From the NCBI GenBank assembly GCA_018366495.1, contig JAGZHZ010000007.1, positions 45,973 through 109,972 on the forward strand: 64,000 nt of DNA. The letters are read 5' to 3'. This document shows, piece by piece, positions 39,787 through 50,133 of the stretch. Source of the stretch: Clostridiales bacterium (GTDB lineage Bacteria > Bacillota > Clostridia > Lachnospirales > Lachnospiraceae). The first letter of the stretch is position 1. Each line of letters opens with the position of its first letter. The position numbers and the translations under genes were made by a program. The notes below the pieces were generated by a model that did not search any database, was not told where the DNA came from, and worked only from the letters and a program-made list of their open reading frames with translations.

Positions 39787-42675
39787 TTAATCGGTACGTA
39801 CTGTGTTTGTTGTTCCTTCCTTTGCAACTCCTGAAAGCAATTCTTCTTCATTTTGCAGATGGAATAAATAGCTGACCATATCGCCTGCAATTGCAGCTGA
39901 GTTCGCAGATGTATATCCGTTTGTCACACGGACTGCGATTGCATACTGCGGTTTATCATACGGGGCATATCCTACAAAGACAGCATGGTTTGGACGTATC
40001 TTGCTTTCCTCGGCTGTTCCTGTTTTTCCTGCCCATTCAATCGCGTCTGTTCCCTCTATAGATTGGGTATTATGGATCACCTGATTCATTCCATACTGAA
40101 TTGCTCCCCAGGCATCTGCGCTTAATGAGATCTCACTGTGAATATTTGGTGTCTGCTCCTGAATCATTGTTCCAGAAGTATCCGTGATTTTATCAAGTAA
40201 TGTCAAATCATAGCACGTTCCTCTGTTTGCAATAGTTGCCACATATTTCGCAAGCTGTGTTGTAGTATATGCATGGTTACTCTGTCCCATTGCAGCCGGT
40301 GCTACAGCCACATCTGCCATCTGCGGAGCACTCTCGGCAATTTCGATTCCAGAATTATCGTCCAGACCGAACAGCGCTGCATATTTCATCAGACGTTCGA
40401 TACCAACTGCATCTTCCGACTCTTCTCCTCCGTTAAATCCAAGCCAGTATCCAACGGTGTTAAAGTAATAGTTGCAAGACTGTTCAATTGCCTCAGACAG
40501 CGTCAAAACGCCATGATTCCCTGGAGAAATCCAGCAGTTGATATGAGGTGTTACTTCCTCAAACGTTCCTTTACATTCAATTGATTCTCCTGAGCTGATC
40601 ACACCTTCCTCAATTCCTGCTACTGCGGTTATCATCTTAAATGTGGAACCTGGCGCAGTTACTTCTTGAGTAGCACGATTATAAAATGGACTGGACAAGT
40701 CATTTGTCAGACTCATAAAATAGTCAGAATCAATATTGTTCGCAAGACGGTTATTGTCATAACTTGGATACGTTGCACATGCCACAACATTTCCTGTATT
40801 CACATCTGTCACAACTAGAGAACCAGAGCAAGGAGCAAGGGCAAGCTGTGCCGGCGTGATTTCAAGCGAATAAATCTTAGCTCTCATAAAGTCATATGGC
40901 ATATAAACTCCCGCCGCCAGCGAATTGTAATCTTCCTCATTCCACTCAATAATTTCCTGCTCAAATAGCAGCAGACAAATCTCTGTGCCTGTCAATGTTT
41001 CATCGGAAATCATATAACGATAGACATATTTAGAAAATTCCATATCGTCTTTGAGATATACTGATATCGCATCTGCAAGCGCTGAATAAATTTCATCCGA
41101 ATCCAAATATTGGTTTTCTTCTGTCACTTTTGACACATCAATCCAGTTTTTTGAAATCGCATAAGTCAGATATTCCCTCAGACTGATTGTTCCATCTTGC
41201 CATGCCTTATACGTTTCATCTGATTGATCTACTGCATCTTCCAGTAAAATTCCACTTTCAATCAGCGTTGTGTCTACAATATACGTTTGATATACCTGAT
41301 ACTCCTGGCTCAGATCATTATATATGGTTGGGTTTTCGCTCAGCAGCTGTTCTTTCAGTGCGGCAAAAATTGCTTCTTGTCTGGATGCAAATTTTTGATA
41401 AATTCCCTGCTCAAATGCCGTTGCATCTTCGCTTGACATATGAGCAATATCAATGACATTGTTCTTAAACAAAGCATAATATACATCATAAATTGGAATT
41501 CGTATTTTATCAGGATTTGCCAGTTCTTCCAGATATCCTTCCGGATAGAATTCTGTGTTTTCAATCATACTATACAAGATACCTGCTATACGCTGTTCCA
41601 AGATTTTATATGCTGCAATCTGTGTCTCATGGTCAATCGTAAGATAAATATCATTTCCCGCTGAAGGGCTGATATACTCTTCTTCCTCCAGCACCTTTCC
41701 CATATTGTCTACATAGAATGTCTGACTTCCTTTTGCTCCTTGCAGTTCTGTCTCAAAATATTGCTCCAATCCTGATTTTCCGACAATATCTCCCTGATGG
41801 TAAGAAGAATCTTCTTTTTCCAGCTCTTCCAGCTCTTCTGCTGAGACAGGTCCTGTATATCCGATAATCGGTGCAAAATAAATTGCATCGTTGTAGACGC
41901 GAATAGTATCTTCCACAACATCCACACCCAAAAACTTGTCCTTATTTTCCATGATGACAGCAACAGCCTTTTCACTGATATCTTCAGCGATCGTGATCGA
42001 CATATATTTTTGATAACTGTTTGCAGCAAGCGCACTTCTAAGTGTAGCCAGCTGCAGCGTTTCTTTCATCGTCAGTTTTTCCGGAAGACCATTCTGCGCC
42101 AGCTCCTGCGGTGTATAATCACCTAAAATCCCATAGTAATCGTCACTGCACAATTCTTCCATCATAGAAGCTGCATCTATATTTTCCTCTTCTTCTGTCA
42201 AATCTTCGATATAGACCCTTCCATAGACGTCCGCCTTGAAACGCATCAGGTTAAAACCTGTCTTTGCGAATTCATAATTGCCAGAACTGTTAATGCGAAT
42301 ACCAAAATCGCTGATCACTTCACTTCCATTTTCTTCGATGATCTTAATGAGCTGATAGAAAATCCCATTTAATTTCAGGTTTTTTTCTCTGATTGTCTCA
42401 TAACTTCCCACATCCTCAAATGTCACACAGTAAACCAATTTGTTATACGCAAGCGGATATCCGTTGACATCATAAATATTTCCTCTCGTTCCATCCAGCA
42501 CTTTTTCTTTTTTGATCTGCATCGTAAAGTTATTTTCATAATCTTCTCCCCTAATAATCTGAAGAACAAACAGACGCTGGATTAAAAATCCTCCTAAAAT
42601 GAGAAATACAATCACTAGAATCAAAATTCTGGATCTCAGATTTTTTTTCATCTTAGATTTCATATGCTGAAACAA
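39787..42675 (-). CDS. mrdA: Penicillin-binding protein 2 (MrdA-like) with a large insertion
   Basis: A 962-residue transpeptidase for elongation; typical homologues are 600-700. One membrane helix (about 16-36), a pedestal domain, and the transpeptidase: Ser677-x-x-Lys680 (APGSTFK), Ser733-Cys-Asn735 and Lys884-Thr-Gly886. Between TIDHETQIAAYKILEQ (ending near 361) and SGSLVVTDVNTGNVVAC (from 617) lies an extra segment of about 255 residues, mostly helical and acidic; in ordinary PBP2 these two parts are joined. The start is TTG at 42675, as AAAGGGGTGAG lies nearby; the next ATG is too far from it. Confidence 0.93.
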   Translation of the reverse strand: MFQHMKSKMKKNLRSRILILVIVFLILGGFLIQRLFVLQIIRGEDYENNFTMQIKKEKVLDGTRGNIYDVNGYPLAYNKLVYCVTFEDVGSYETIREKNLKLNGIFYQLIKIIEENGSEVISDFGIRINSSGNYEFAKTGFNLMRFKADVYGRVYIEDLTEEEENIDAASMMEELCSDDYYGILGDYTPQELAQNGLPEKLTMKETLQLATLRSALAANSYQKYMSITIAEDISEKAVAVIMENKDKFLGVDVVEDTIRVYNDAIYFAPIIGYTGPVSAEELEELEKEDSSYHQGDIVGKSGLEQYFETELQGAKGSQTFYVDNMGKVLEEEEYISPSAGNDIYLTIDHETQIAAYKILEQRIAGILYSMIENTEFYPEGYLEELANPDKIRIPIYDVYYALFKNNVIDIAHMSSEDATAFEQGIYQKFASRQEAIFAALKEQLLSENPTIYNDLSQEYQVYQTYIVDTTLIESGILLEDAVDQSDETYKAWQDGTISLREYLTYAISKNWIDVSKVTEENQYLDSDEIYSALADAISVYLKDDMEFSKYVYRYMISDETLTGTEICLLLFEQEIIEWNEEDYNSLAAGVYMPYDFMRAKIYSLEITPAQLALAPCSGSLVVTDVNTGNVVACATYPSYDNNRLANNIDSDYFMSLTNDLSSPFYNRATQEVTAPGSTFKMITAVAGIEEGVISSGESIECKGTFEEVTPHINCWISPGNHGVLTLSEAIEQSCNYYFNTVGYWLGFNGGEESEDAVGIERLMKYAALFGLDDNSGIEIAESAPQMADVAVAPAAMGQSNHAYTTTQLAKYVATIANRGTCYDLTLLDKITDTSGTMIQEQTPNIHSEISLSADAWGAIQYGMNQVIHNTQSIEGTDAIEWAGKTGTAEESKIRPNHAVFVGYAPYDKPQYAIAVRVTNGYTSANSAAIAGDMVSYLFHLQNEEELLSGVAKEGTTNTVRTD

Positions 42676-42681
42676 ATATTC

Positions 42682-43182
42682 TCACCCCTTTAATTCTGTC
42701 TTTTCCAGCCATTGATTCAGGCGGTATATTATTTTATACAATAGAATTGTCATCACCAGTGTATAGAGCACCTCTGGAATGATAATGCGTCTCAGATAAT
42801 AGAAAAAGTTAATCCTGCCTCTCAACAGAAACATACTTGCATAGACAGCAATTCCATATGCCAGATCACTGACTGCTACAAAAAAGATCGGCATTCGTAT
42901 ATCGTCATCATAAAAAATATGATAAAAACATCCGTTAATGTATCCTATCGCTGTATAAAAAAGTGCATTTACTCCGATTGTCCCAACAGACAAATCCATC
43001 AGCAGTCCACATAAGAATCCTATCCAGATTCCTTCCTTTTTTCCCCGGATAAATCCGAAAGATACAGTTATAATCAGCAATAAATTTGGAACAATGGATG
43101 CAATAGCAAACTGTTGAAATAATGTAGACTGAAGAATAAAGCAGAAAAATATCATCAATATCACTGTGATTTTTCTTTTCAT
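42682..43182 (-). CDS. mreD: Rod-shape protein MreD
   Basis: A 166-residue membrane protein with about five helices, part of the elongation complex. The segments FFCFILQSTLFQQFAIASIVPNL and the middle GLLMDLSVGTIGVNALFYTAIG are typical. It follows mreC by six bases and precedes PBP2 by six. Confidence 0.93.
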   Translation of the reverse strand: MKRKITVILMIFFCFILQSTLFQQFAIASIVPNLLLIITVSFGFIRGKKEGIWIGFLCGLLMDLSVGTIGVNALFYTAIGYINGCFYHIFYDDDIRMPIFFVAVSDLAYGIAVYASMFLLRGRINFFYYLRRIIIPEVLYTLVMTILLYKIIYRLNQWLEKTELKG

Positions 43183-43188
43183 ATATCC

Positions 43189-44118
43189 TTACTCCTCCGT
43201 GCTGGCTGTTTCGGCTTCTGATGAGTCACTGTCGGTCTGTGTCTTATTGTTTTCGTTTTCAAAATCAGATTCGCCTGTTTCTTTCAATTTTGTGATTACA
43301 AGCACTTCCTGCAAATGTTTAAAATCTACAACCGGTGTAATATACCCTGATTTTGTCAGCTGATTGCTGTCACTTGACAAATCGCTGATGTATCCGATTA
43401 AAATACCCGGAAGATACTTTTCACTCACATGAGAAGTAACTACTTTTGCACCGACAGAAACTTTATCCTCTTTGTCCATCAATTTACTCAATTCCAGCTT
43501 TCCTTCATCCAGCAGACTGAGGCTTCCCGATACGATACAGACATCGGATGTCGTAGAAACCATAGCGCTGACGTTGCTGTAATCATCACAGATTGCGCGG
43601 ACAGTAGCCCAGTCTTTTCCTACTTCTGTCACAATACCTACCAGACCGCTTCCCGCAACTACATTCTGATCGACCTGAATCCCATCGTCGCTTCCTTTGT
43701 CAATCGTAAACAGATTAAACCAGTTTCCTGATGTCTTTGCCACAATTCTTGCTCCTACTTTTGGATAATCTTCATATTGGCTGTCCAGCTCATATAATTC
43801 TCTCAGCCGATTCAGTTCCTCTTCATTTTGTAAAAGCTGTGTATTTTCTGCTGTCAATTCATCTACTTTTTTCTGAAGCGCCTGGTTTTCTTCATAAATG
43901 TCGGCAGAGTCCTGAAAGTATACACCTTTGTCTGTAATCCATGTTCCTATCTGATTGAATCCTTCTTGTACCGGAACAATCACTAATTCTGCCACCCGTT
44001 TGAACGGACCTGATACAACATCTGTTGTAAACGTAAGCAGAATCAAAACAAAGCAAAAAATCATCACAAGAATAAAAATATATTTGCTTTTGATTGAATC
44101 ATTTGTTTTCTTTTTCAT
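43189..44118 (-). CDS. mreC: Rod-shape protein MreC
   Basis: A 309-residue extracytoplasmic scaffold of the elongation complex. One membrane helix (about 14-32), a coiled coil (about 68-105, ENQALQKKVDELTAENTQLL) and beta-rich domains (GARIVAKTSGNWFNLFTIDKG; VVAGSGLVGIVTEVG). The C-terminal tail is Ser/Glu/Thr-rich and probably disordered. Confidence 0.96.
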   Translation of the reverse strand: MKKKTNDSIKSKYIFILVMIFCFVLILLTFTTDVVSGPFKRVAELVIVPVQEGFNQIGTWITDKGVYFQDSADIYEENQALQKKVDELTAENTQLLQNEEELNRLRELYELDSQYEDYPKVGARIVAKTSGNWFNLFTIDKGSDDGIQVDQNVVAGSGLVGIVTEVGKDWATVRAICDDYSNVSAMVSTTSDVCIVSGSLSLLDEGKLELSKLMDKEDKVSVGAKVVTSHVSEKYLPGILIGYISDLSSDSNQLTKSGYITPVVDFKHLQEVLVITKLKETGESDFENENNKTQTDSDSSEAETASTEE

Positions 44119-44135
44119 ATAGCTTCCTCTTTTTA

Positions 44136-45161
44136 TTACATCATTTTTCCAGTCAGATCTTTTAACGAATACGTATATTTTCTGTATTTTTTTGGTTCAT
44201 TCATAATTTTCAGAAGTCCTCGTATCGTACTGAAAATCGGATATTGAACAGGATATACTCTCGTCTCTATCTCCAGACGGATAAAATCGGCAATATTTGG
44301 TATCAGTGAGACGCCTCCAGTCAGATAAATACCGCTTCTTTTAATATCCTGCAAAATCTGAGGCGGTGTCCGCTCAACCACTGATTTTATATTTGTTGTA
44401 ATCTCTTCCAAAATTTCCAGAAGAGCAAAACTGACTGCGCTTGCTGGAATCGCTGCTTCTCTTGGAAGCCCCGATAATGTATTCACTCCCCACACCCGCA
44501 TTTCTTTTTCCTCTCCCTCCAACAGATATGCGAGATTATTTTTTAAAACTTCTGCTGTTTTCATTCCGATGCTCAGGTTAAAATTTCTCCGGACCATTGT
44601 AGCGATTGCCTCGTCCATGCTTTTGCCGCCAATCTTCAGCGTTTTGCTCAAGATAATCTTTCCCCCGCAGATCACAGAAATTTCGGTTGTCTGCGCGCCG
44701 ATATTGATCACCATACTGCCTCTTTGTTCTTCAATCGGCAGTTCCATTCCAACAGCATCTGCAATTCCTTTTTCTACCAAAAAAACCTTCTTTGCCTTGA
44801 TTCTTCCCTTCAGAGTAGAAAAATAAGCCCTTTTTTCTACTTCTGAAATATTGTTTGGAACAGCAAAATAAATCTGCGGATGACGCATACGAAACGCCGC
44901 ACATTTCTTTAGAAACTTCCAAAGTACAATTTCCATATTCTGTGTATCTGCAATCACGCCGCCCGCCATCGGACATGTCGCTTCCACATTGACAGGCGTC
45001 TTCTCATACATTTCAAATGCTTTTTGCCCTACCGCAATCACATGAGTCTGATCCCGAATTGCAATCACATTTCTCTCCATTAAAAATTTTCTTTCATCTC
45101 GATCACTGATCTTAATCGTGTCGTTTCCCATATCCACACCATATGTATTATGAAATAACAT
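44136..45161 (-). CDS. mreB: MreB-like actin homologue
   Basis: A 341-residue actin-fold protein. Phosphate-binding YGVDMGNDTIKI at the start, VINIGAQTTEISVICGGK and YLTGGVSLIPNIADF. It is more divergent than standard MreB (for instance, MGNDTIKI instead of LGTANTLV), so it may be one of several copies in the genome. It is encoded just upstream of mreC, which fits rod-shape control. Confidence 0.92.
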   Translation of the reverse strand: MLFHNTYGVDMGNDTIKISDRDERKFLMERNVIAIRDQTHVIAVGQKAFEMYEKTPVNVEATCPMAGGVIADTQNMEIVLWKFLKKCAAFRMRHPQIYFAVPNNISEVEKRAYFSTLKGRIKAKKVFLVEKGIADAVGMELPIEEQRGSMVINIGAQTTEISVICGGKIILSKTLKIGGKSMDEAIATMVRRNFNLSIGMKTAEVLKNNLAYLLEGEEKEMRVWGVNTLSGLPREAAIPASAVSFALLEILEEITTNIKSVVERTPPQILQDIKRSGIYLTGGVSLIPNIADFIRLEIETRVYPVQYPIFSTIRGLLKIMNEPKKYRKYTYSLKDLTGKMM

Positions 45162-45219
45162 AATTGCTCTTCTCCTTCGCTTCTCTTTGCCTTTAAAGCT
45201 TTTTCGGAACAGATTCTGT

Positions 45220-45909
45220 CTAAAACAGCAGACCGCTCTCCCGAAAACTGACGTAGCGGTGATCCCCGATAATCAAATGGTCCAGCAGTTCAATTCCTAT
45301 CAGATTTCCAGATTCCTGTATTCTCTTTGTGACCGCAATATCTTCCCTGCTTGGTTTTGGATCACCACTTGGATGGTTGTGTATTAAAATCAGATACACT
45401 GCATGATAGTGCAGTGCACGAATAAAGATCTCTCTTGGTGAAATCAAGGAAGCATTTACCGTTCCCTTTGAAATTATTTCTTCTCCCAAAAGACGATTTT
45501 TCGTATTCAGCATCATCACCATCAGCTGTTCCTGCTCACAGTGGCGCAAGTCTTCCATACAATAGCGTGCAATTGATGCAGGATCTTGAAATGATAAATG
45601 ATCTTTTGCAGAAGCTTTTGCCATTCTTTTTGAAAATTCGGCAATACATTGGATCTGCATGGCTTTAATTTCTCCGATTCCATCAATCTGCATCAAATCT
45701 TCCCTGGACAGATGATATAATCCCAGAAGACTGTCTTCTACTTTTGACGCCTCTAGGACACGTTCTGCCATCTCTACTACATTCATAGAATGAGATCCCG
45801 TCCTCAGCATAATCGCCAGCAGCTCTGCATCAGACAGAGAATGTGTACCGTATTGTTTACATTTTTCATACGGACGCTCTTCTTTTCGTATTTGTTTTAT
45901 AGACCGCAT
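45220..45909 (-). CDS. radC: RadC-family JAB-domain protein
   Basis: A 229-residue protein: a helix-hairpin-helix part (about 40-90, LGLYHLSREDLMQIDGIGEIKAMQI) and a JAMM/JAB metalloprotease-like domain with HNHPSGDPKPSRED. Named for DNA repair, but the true role is unclear. It is 58 bases upstream of mreB, a common arrangement in Firmicutes. Confidence 0.95.
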   Translation of the reverse strand: MRSIKQIRKEERPYEKCKQYGTHSLSDAELLAIMLRTGSHSMNVVEMAERVLEASKVEDSLLGLYHLSREDLMQIDGIGEIKAMQIQCIAEFSKRMAKASAKDHLSFQDPASIARYCMEDLRHCEQEQLMVMMLNTKNRLLGEEIISKGTVNASLISPREIFIRALHYHAVYLILIHNHPSGDPKPSREDIAVTKRIQESGNLIGIELLDHLIIGDHRYVSFRESGLLF

Positions 45910-46007
45910 TCTTTTTCCTGACTCTCTCCCACGAAAACTGCCTGTCTTAATTTTAACATTTTATCATAGAATAAATCTCTTGTACACAGATGGAATCTTA
46001 ATTTATC

Positions 46008-47597
46008 TTAAAATTTCTGATACTTCATCGCAATCTGCTCCGCAACTTTGATTCCATCCATTGCTGCCGATGTGATGCCGCCCGCATAGCCAGCTCCTTC
46101 CCCGCAAGGATAAAATCCTGCTACACTGCTCTCAAACGTTTCGCCTCTCTCCATCCTGATTGGAGATGATGTCCTGCTCTCCACGCCTGAAATGACCGCA
46201 TCTGGACGGTCAAATCCTTTAATTTTTTTTCCAAACGCTTTGATGCCCATTTCTAACGAACAGGCAATCTCGTCTGGAAAGCATGTCCGCACATTAGACA
46301 GTTTCCATTTTCCGCAGATCTGAGGTTTCACTTCACCCAATGTTTTTGTCGCACGATCCGCACAAAAATCTTCAAAACACTGAACCGGTATTTTTCCGTC
46401 CCCGGCATGGTATGCAGCTTCCTCCAGTTTTCTCTGAAATCGTACGCCTGCAAGTGCGTCTTCTCCTTCAAAATCCTCCGGTGTCACAGTCACAATGATT
46501 GCACTGTTTGCATTTTCACCGTCACGCCTGTGATAGCTCATTCCATTAACCGCAATTCTTCCTTCCTCGGAGGAAGCATTCACCACATATCCTCCTGGAC
46601 ACATACAAAAAGAATAGACACCCCTTCCGTTTTCCAGCTTCTGTGTCACTTTATAAGCTGCTGCCGGAAGAATTCCAGGTTCAATCTCTCCATATTGTGC
46701 CAGATCAATCATTTTTTGAGGATGTTCTATTCGGATTCCCACTGCAAATGACTTTGCCTGCAGTGAAACCGGCTTCGTCTGAAGCATCTCAAAAGTATCT
46801 CTGGCGCTATGTCCCACTGCAAAAACGACAACCTCTGCATCCATCCACTCTTTTTTGTTTATTTCCAATCGTTTTACGCTGCCGTCTTTCATTTCCAAGT
46901 CTGTCACCTGCGCCTCAAAAAATACATCTCCGCCATACATTTTGATTTCTTCCCGAAGATTCCATACAACACTGCGCAGAATATCCGTACCTATATGCGG
47001 TTTATTAACATATAATATTTCTTCCGGAGCGCCCGCATGAACAAATGTCTCCAGCACAAAACGATTCCGACCCTTTTCATCTTTTACAAGTGTATTTAAC
47101 TTTCCATCTGAAAATGTGCCAGCGCCGCCTTCTCCAAATTGCACATTGGAATTTCTTTTTAATTTTCCATCATTCCAAAACTGCTCTACATCTTTCATCC
47201 GTGTCTCCACATCGCATCCTCGTTCCAGAAGAATCGGGCGATACCCATGACGTGCCAGCATCAGTGCGCAGAACAGTCCTGCTGGTCCGGCCCCTACAAC
47301 CACAGGACGCTGCCGTAAAGGCTGTGATCCTGATTTTGGAAATACATATTTTTTCTTTTCTATCAAAGATACGTTTTTATTTCGGCACTGTTTTACTACT
47401 TTCTGTTCCTTCAAAATCTCTGTATCAATCACATAACTGTATTTTAATTCTGCCTTTTTTCTAGCATCCAGCGACTGCTTTATAATCTCATATGCTTTTA
47501 TTTGCTCTGATGAAACATGAAGTATTTTTTCAATCGCTCTCTCTAACTCTTCTTTTGTATGCGTAACCGGCAATTTCACTTGTTGTAATCTTATCAT
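46008..47597 (-). CDS. FAD-dependent oxidoreductase, COG2509 type
   Basis: A 529-residue flavoprotein. An N-terminal segment of about 90 residues (LPVTHTKEELERAIEKIL) precedes the FAD-binding Rossmann fold VVVGAGPAGLFCALMLARHG. Later FGEGGAGTFSDGKLNT, FAVGHSARDTFEML and the end FYPCGEGAGYAGGITSAAMDGIK match the uncharacterised dehydrogenase group COG2509. Substrate unknown. It follows the BaiN-type gene by four bases, so the two flavoproteins are co-expressed. Confidence 0.92.
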   Translation of the reverse strand: MIRLQQVKLPVTHTKEELERAIEKILHVSSEQIKAYEIIKQSLDARKKAELKYSYVIDTEILKEQKVVKQCRNKNVSLIEKKKYVFPKSGSQPLRQRPVVVGAGPAGLFCALMLARHGYRPILLERGCDVETRMKDVEQFWNDGKLKRNSNVQFGEGGAGTFSDGKLNTLVKDEKGRNRFVLETFVHAGAPEEILYVNKPHIGTDILRSVVWNLREEIKMYGGDVFFEAQVTDLEMKDGSVKRLEINKKEWMDAEVVVFAVGHSARDTFEMLQTKPVSLQAKSFAVGIRIEHPQKMIDLAQYGEIEPGILPAAAYKVTQKLENGRGVYSFCMCPGGYVVNASSEEGRIAVNGMSYHRRDGENANSAIIVTVTPEDFEGEDALAGVRFQRKLEEAAYHAGDGKIPVQCFEDFCADRATKTLGEVKPQICGKWKLSNVRTCFPDEIACSLEMGIKAFGKKIKGFDRPDAVISGVESRTSSPIRMERGETFESSVAGFYPCGEGAGYAGGITSAAMDGIKVAEQIAMKYQKF

Positions 47598-47601
47598 TTA
47601 T

Positions 47602-48819
47602 TTATTTTCCTTTCGCTGCATAAGTACCACAGATATATCCGCTTGTCCATGCCCATTGCAGATTGTATCCTCCACACATTCCATCAACATCCAAAAGTTC
47701 TCCTGCAATGTAAAGTCCTCTGTGTTGTCTGCACTCCAGAGTTTTTTCATCGATCTCAAAAAGTGCCACTCCCCCGGAGCAGATCTGTGCCTGTTCAAAT
47801 GGTTTTGTCCCGTTTATCAGAAGTTTTAAATGATTCCATTTTTTGACGGCTTCTTCCCATTGATTCTCTGTATATTGATCAGCTTTTTCTTTCCACCCCA
47901 TTTCATGCGCCAGAAAAGATGCTAATTTTTTCGGAAAGATTCCCATCATGACTTCTTCTGCTGTCTTCTGAGGATCTGACACGGCTGTGTGATGCAGGAA
48001 TTTTGCTATCTGCTGCTTCTCTTTGAAAGGATAAAGATCTACTTCTATTTCTACTTTTTTCTTTTCATCCAAAGCTCTTGCCGCTTTAGAGCTGATTTGA
48101 AATACTACAATTCCTGAGATGCCATATTCTGCCCACTGCAGCTCTCCTTCTTCTGTCTGAACATTTTTTCCGTCAATCAAAAGTTTTAACTTCACCTGAG
48201 AGCGAAGCCCCGCAAGAGCAGAACAGACTTTATCTTTGCATTTTAAAGGCACCAGAGCCGGAAGAGGTTTTTTTATTTCTAATTTCAGTTTTTCTGCAAG
48301 AGGATAAGCCGCTGTGTCTTCTTTTTGGATTGCAGCTTTTGAACCTCCTGCCATAATCACACTATCTGCCTCATACTGCCATCCCTCTGTCTTTACAAGC
48401 CATCCTTTTTTCGTCTTCTCAAGCGCTGTCACTTTCTCCCGACACTTCACCTTTACTTTCTGTCTGCGCAGCTCCATCATTAAAAAGTCCAGCACCGTGG
48501 CAGCCTGATCTGTCACAGGATAGATAAGATTTTCTCTTTTCTTTGTCATCATTCCCATACTCTCAAAGAAGGAAATCGTATCCTGTGCATCAAACTGTTC
48601 AAAGCATCCTTTTAAGAAATTTTGTTTCTCTTCAGAATAGCCTTCTTCCAGATGTGCCGATATATTCGTCATATTGCATCGGCCATTTCCCGTTGTCAGA
48701 AGTTTTTTCCCCAATTTCTCTTTCTGTTCAAGAAGTGTCACTGCCGCTCCTTTTCTTGCAGCTGTAATCGCTGCCATCATCCCAGCAGGACCGCCCCCAA
48801 TCACTATAATCTGTCTCAT
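47602..48819 (-). CDS. HI0933/BaiN-type flavoprotein
   Basis: A 405-residue FAD enzyme: IVIGGGPAGMMAAITAARKG at the N-terminus, LLTTGNGRCNMTN, and DVDGMCGGYNLQWAWTSGYICG near the end. BaiN of bile-acid degraders belongs to this family, but most members have unknown substrates and no other bile-acid gene is in this window. GGCGGAGAG precedes the ATG. Confidence 0.93.
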   Translation of the reverse strand: MRQIIVIGGGPAGMMAAITAARKGAAVTLLEQKEKLGKKLLTTGNGRCNMTNISAHLEEGYSEEKQNFLKGCFEQFDAQDTISFFESMGMMTKKRENLIYPVTDQAATVLDFLMMELRRQKVKVKCREKVTALEKTKKGWLVKTEGWQYEADSVIMAGGSKAAIQKEDTAAYPLAEKLKLEIKKPLPALVPLKCKDKVCSALAGLRSQVKLKLLIDGKNVQTEEGELQWAEYGISGIVVFQISSKAARALDEKKKVEIEVDLYPFKEKQQIAKFLHHTAVSDPQKTAEEVMMGIFPKKLASFLAHEMGWKEKADQYTENQWEEAVKKWNHLKLLINGTKPFEQAQICSGGVALFEIDEKTLECRQHRGLYIAGELLDVDGMCGGYNLQWAWTSGYICGTYAAKGK

Positions 48820-48834
48820 GTATCTCTCCGCCTT

Positions 48835-50133
48835 TTAAACATCTTGAGGAATCTTCACAAGATGTTTTTCTATCATTTTCTGTAGGGACATCAAAATTCC
48901 AAGTTTTGCGTGATTCCACGTCAGACCACCCTGAAAATAAACTGCATACGGCGGTTTAATCGGACCGTCAGCGCTCAGCTCTATCGAGGAACCCTGTACA
49001 AATGCTCCTGCTGCCATAATTACTTCACTGTCATATCCTGGCATTGCCCATGGTTCTGGCGTCACATAACTGTCCACCGGAGCAGCTGCCTGAATTCCCT
49101 CACAAAATGCAATGACACCTTCCGGGAAACCAAATGTTACAGCCTGAATGATGTCATGGCGCGATTCCTGACCATTTGGAACGACAGAAAAACCTAATTT
49201 TTCATAAATATTTGCCGCAAAAATTGCTCCTTTTAAAGCGCCTGCTGTCACAGTAGGTGCAAGAAAGAATCCCTGATAAAAAGAGCGCATCACCCCTAAA
49301 CTCGCTCCGACTTCTTTTCCAAGACCTGGAGAGGTCAGACGGTATGCTGCATTTTCTATACATTCTTTTTTTCCTACGATATATCCCCCGATCGGTGCAA
49401 GTCCGCCTCCTGGATTTTTGATCAGAGATCCAACTACCATATCTGCTCCGACATCGCTAGGCTCTATGCGCTCCACAAATTCTCCATAGCAGTTATCTAC
49501 CATACAGATAATTTTCGGATTTATGCTTTTTACAAATGCAATCGCCTCTCCTATCTGAGATACCGACAGAGTCGGCCGTGTCTGATATCCTTTCGATCTT
49601 TGAATTTCTACCAGTTTTGTTTTTTCACTGATTGTCTCTTTGATTTTTTCAAAATCAAAGTTTCCATCTGCAAGCAAATCTACCTGTTTGTATGATACGC
49701 CATATTCTGCCAGGGATCCGTTTGAAGGACGGATTCCAATCACTTCTTCCAGTGTATCGTACGGTTTACCTGAAATTGAAATCATCTCATCTCCAGGACG
49801 CAGATTTCCTGACAGCGCTACGGCAAGTGCATGAGTTCCGCAGGTAATCTGAGGGCGTACAAGTGCCGCCTCTGCATGGAAGGCAGTCGCATACACTTCT
49901 TCCAATGTATCTCTTCCTGCATCATTATATCCATATCCGCTGCTCATATTAAAATGTTCTTCTGCCACTCGGTTTTTCTGCATCGCATGAATTACTTTGA
50001 GCTGATTGTACTCTGCTGTATCATCAATCTCATCAAATCGTTCTTTTAACTGGCGTTCTATTTTCTGACCAAATTGATATACTTCTTCTGAAATGCCCAA
50101 TGTCTCATACATACTCTTTATCTGTGTATTCAT
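48835..50133 (-). CDS. PLP-dependent methionine gamma-lyase-like/aluminium-resistance family protein
   Basis: A 432-residue fold-type I PLP enzyme related to cystathionine/methionine gamma-lyases (YnbB-type). PLP-binding Lys in SLIKNPGGGLAPIGGYI, substrate region YGYNDAGRDTLEEVYA and VTPEPWAMPGYDSEVIMAAG. It overlaps miaA by 29 bases and is thus cotranslated with it; a miaA-to-this-gene link is common in Firmicutes. The reaction in vivo is not settled. Confidence 0.92.
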   Translation of the reverse strand: MNTQIKSMYETLGISEEVYQFGQKIERQLKERFDEIDDTAEYNQLKVIHAMQKNRVAEEHFNMSSGYGYNDAGRDTLEEVYATAFHAEAALVRPQITCGTHALAVALSGNLRPGDEMISISGKPYDTLEEVIGIRPSNGSLAEYGVSYKQVDLLADGNFDFEKIKETISEKTKLVEIQRSKGYQTRPTLSVSQIGEAIAFVKSINPKIICMVDNCYGEFVERIEPSDVGADMVVGSLIKNPGGGLAPIGGYIVGKKECIENAAYRLTSPGLGKEVGASLGVMRSFYQGFFLAPTVTAGALKGAIFAANIYEKLGFSVVPNGQESRHDIIQAVTFGFPEGVIAFCEGIQAAAPVDSYVTPEPWAMPGYDSEVIMAAGAFVQGSSIELSADGPIKPPYAVYFQGGLTWNHAKLGILMSLQKMIEKHLVKIPQDV

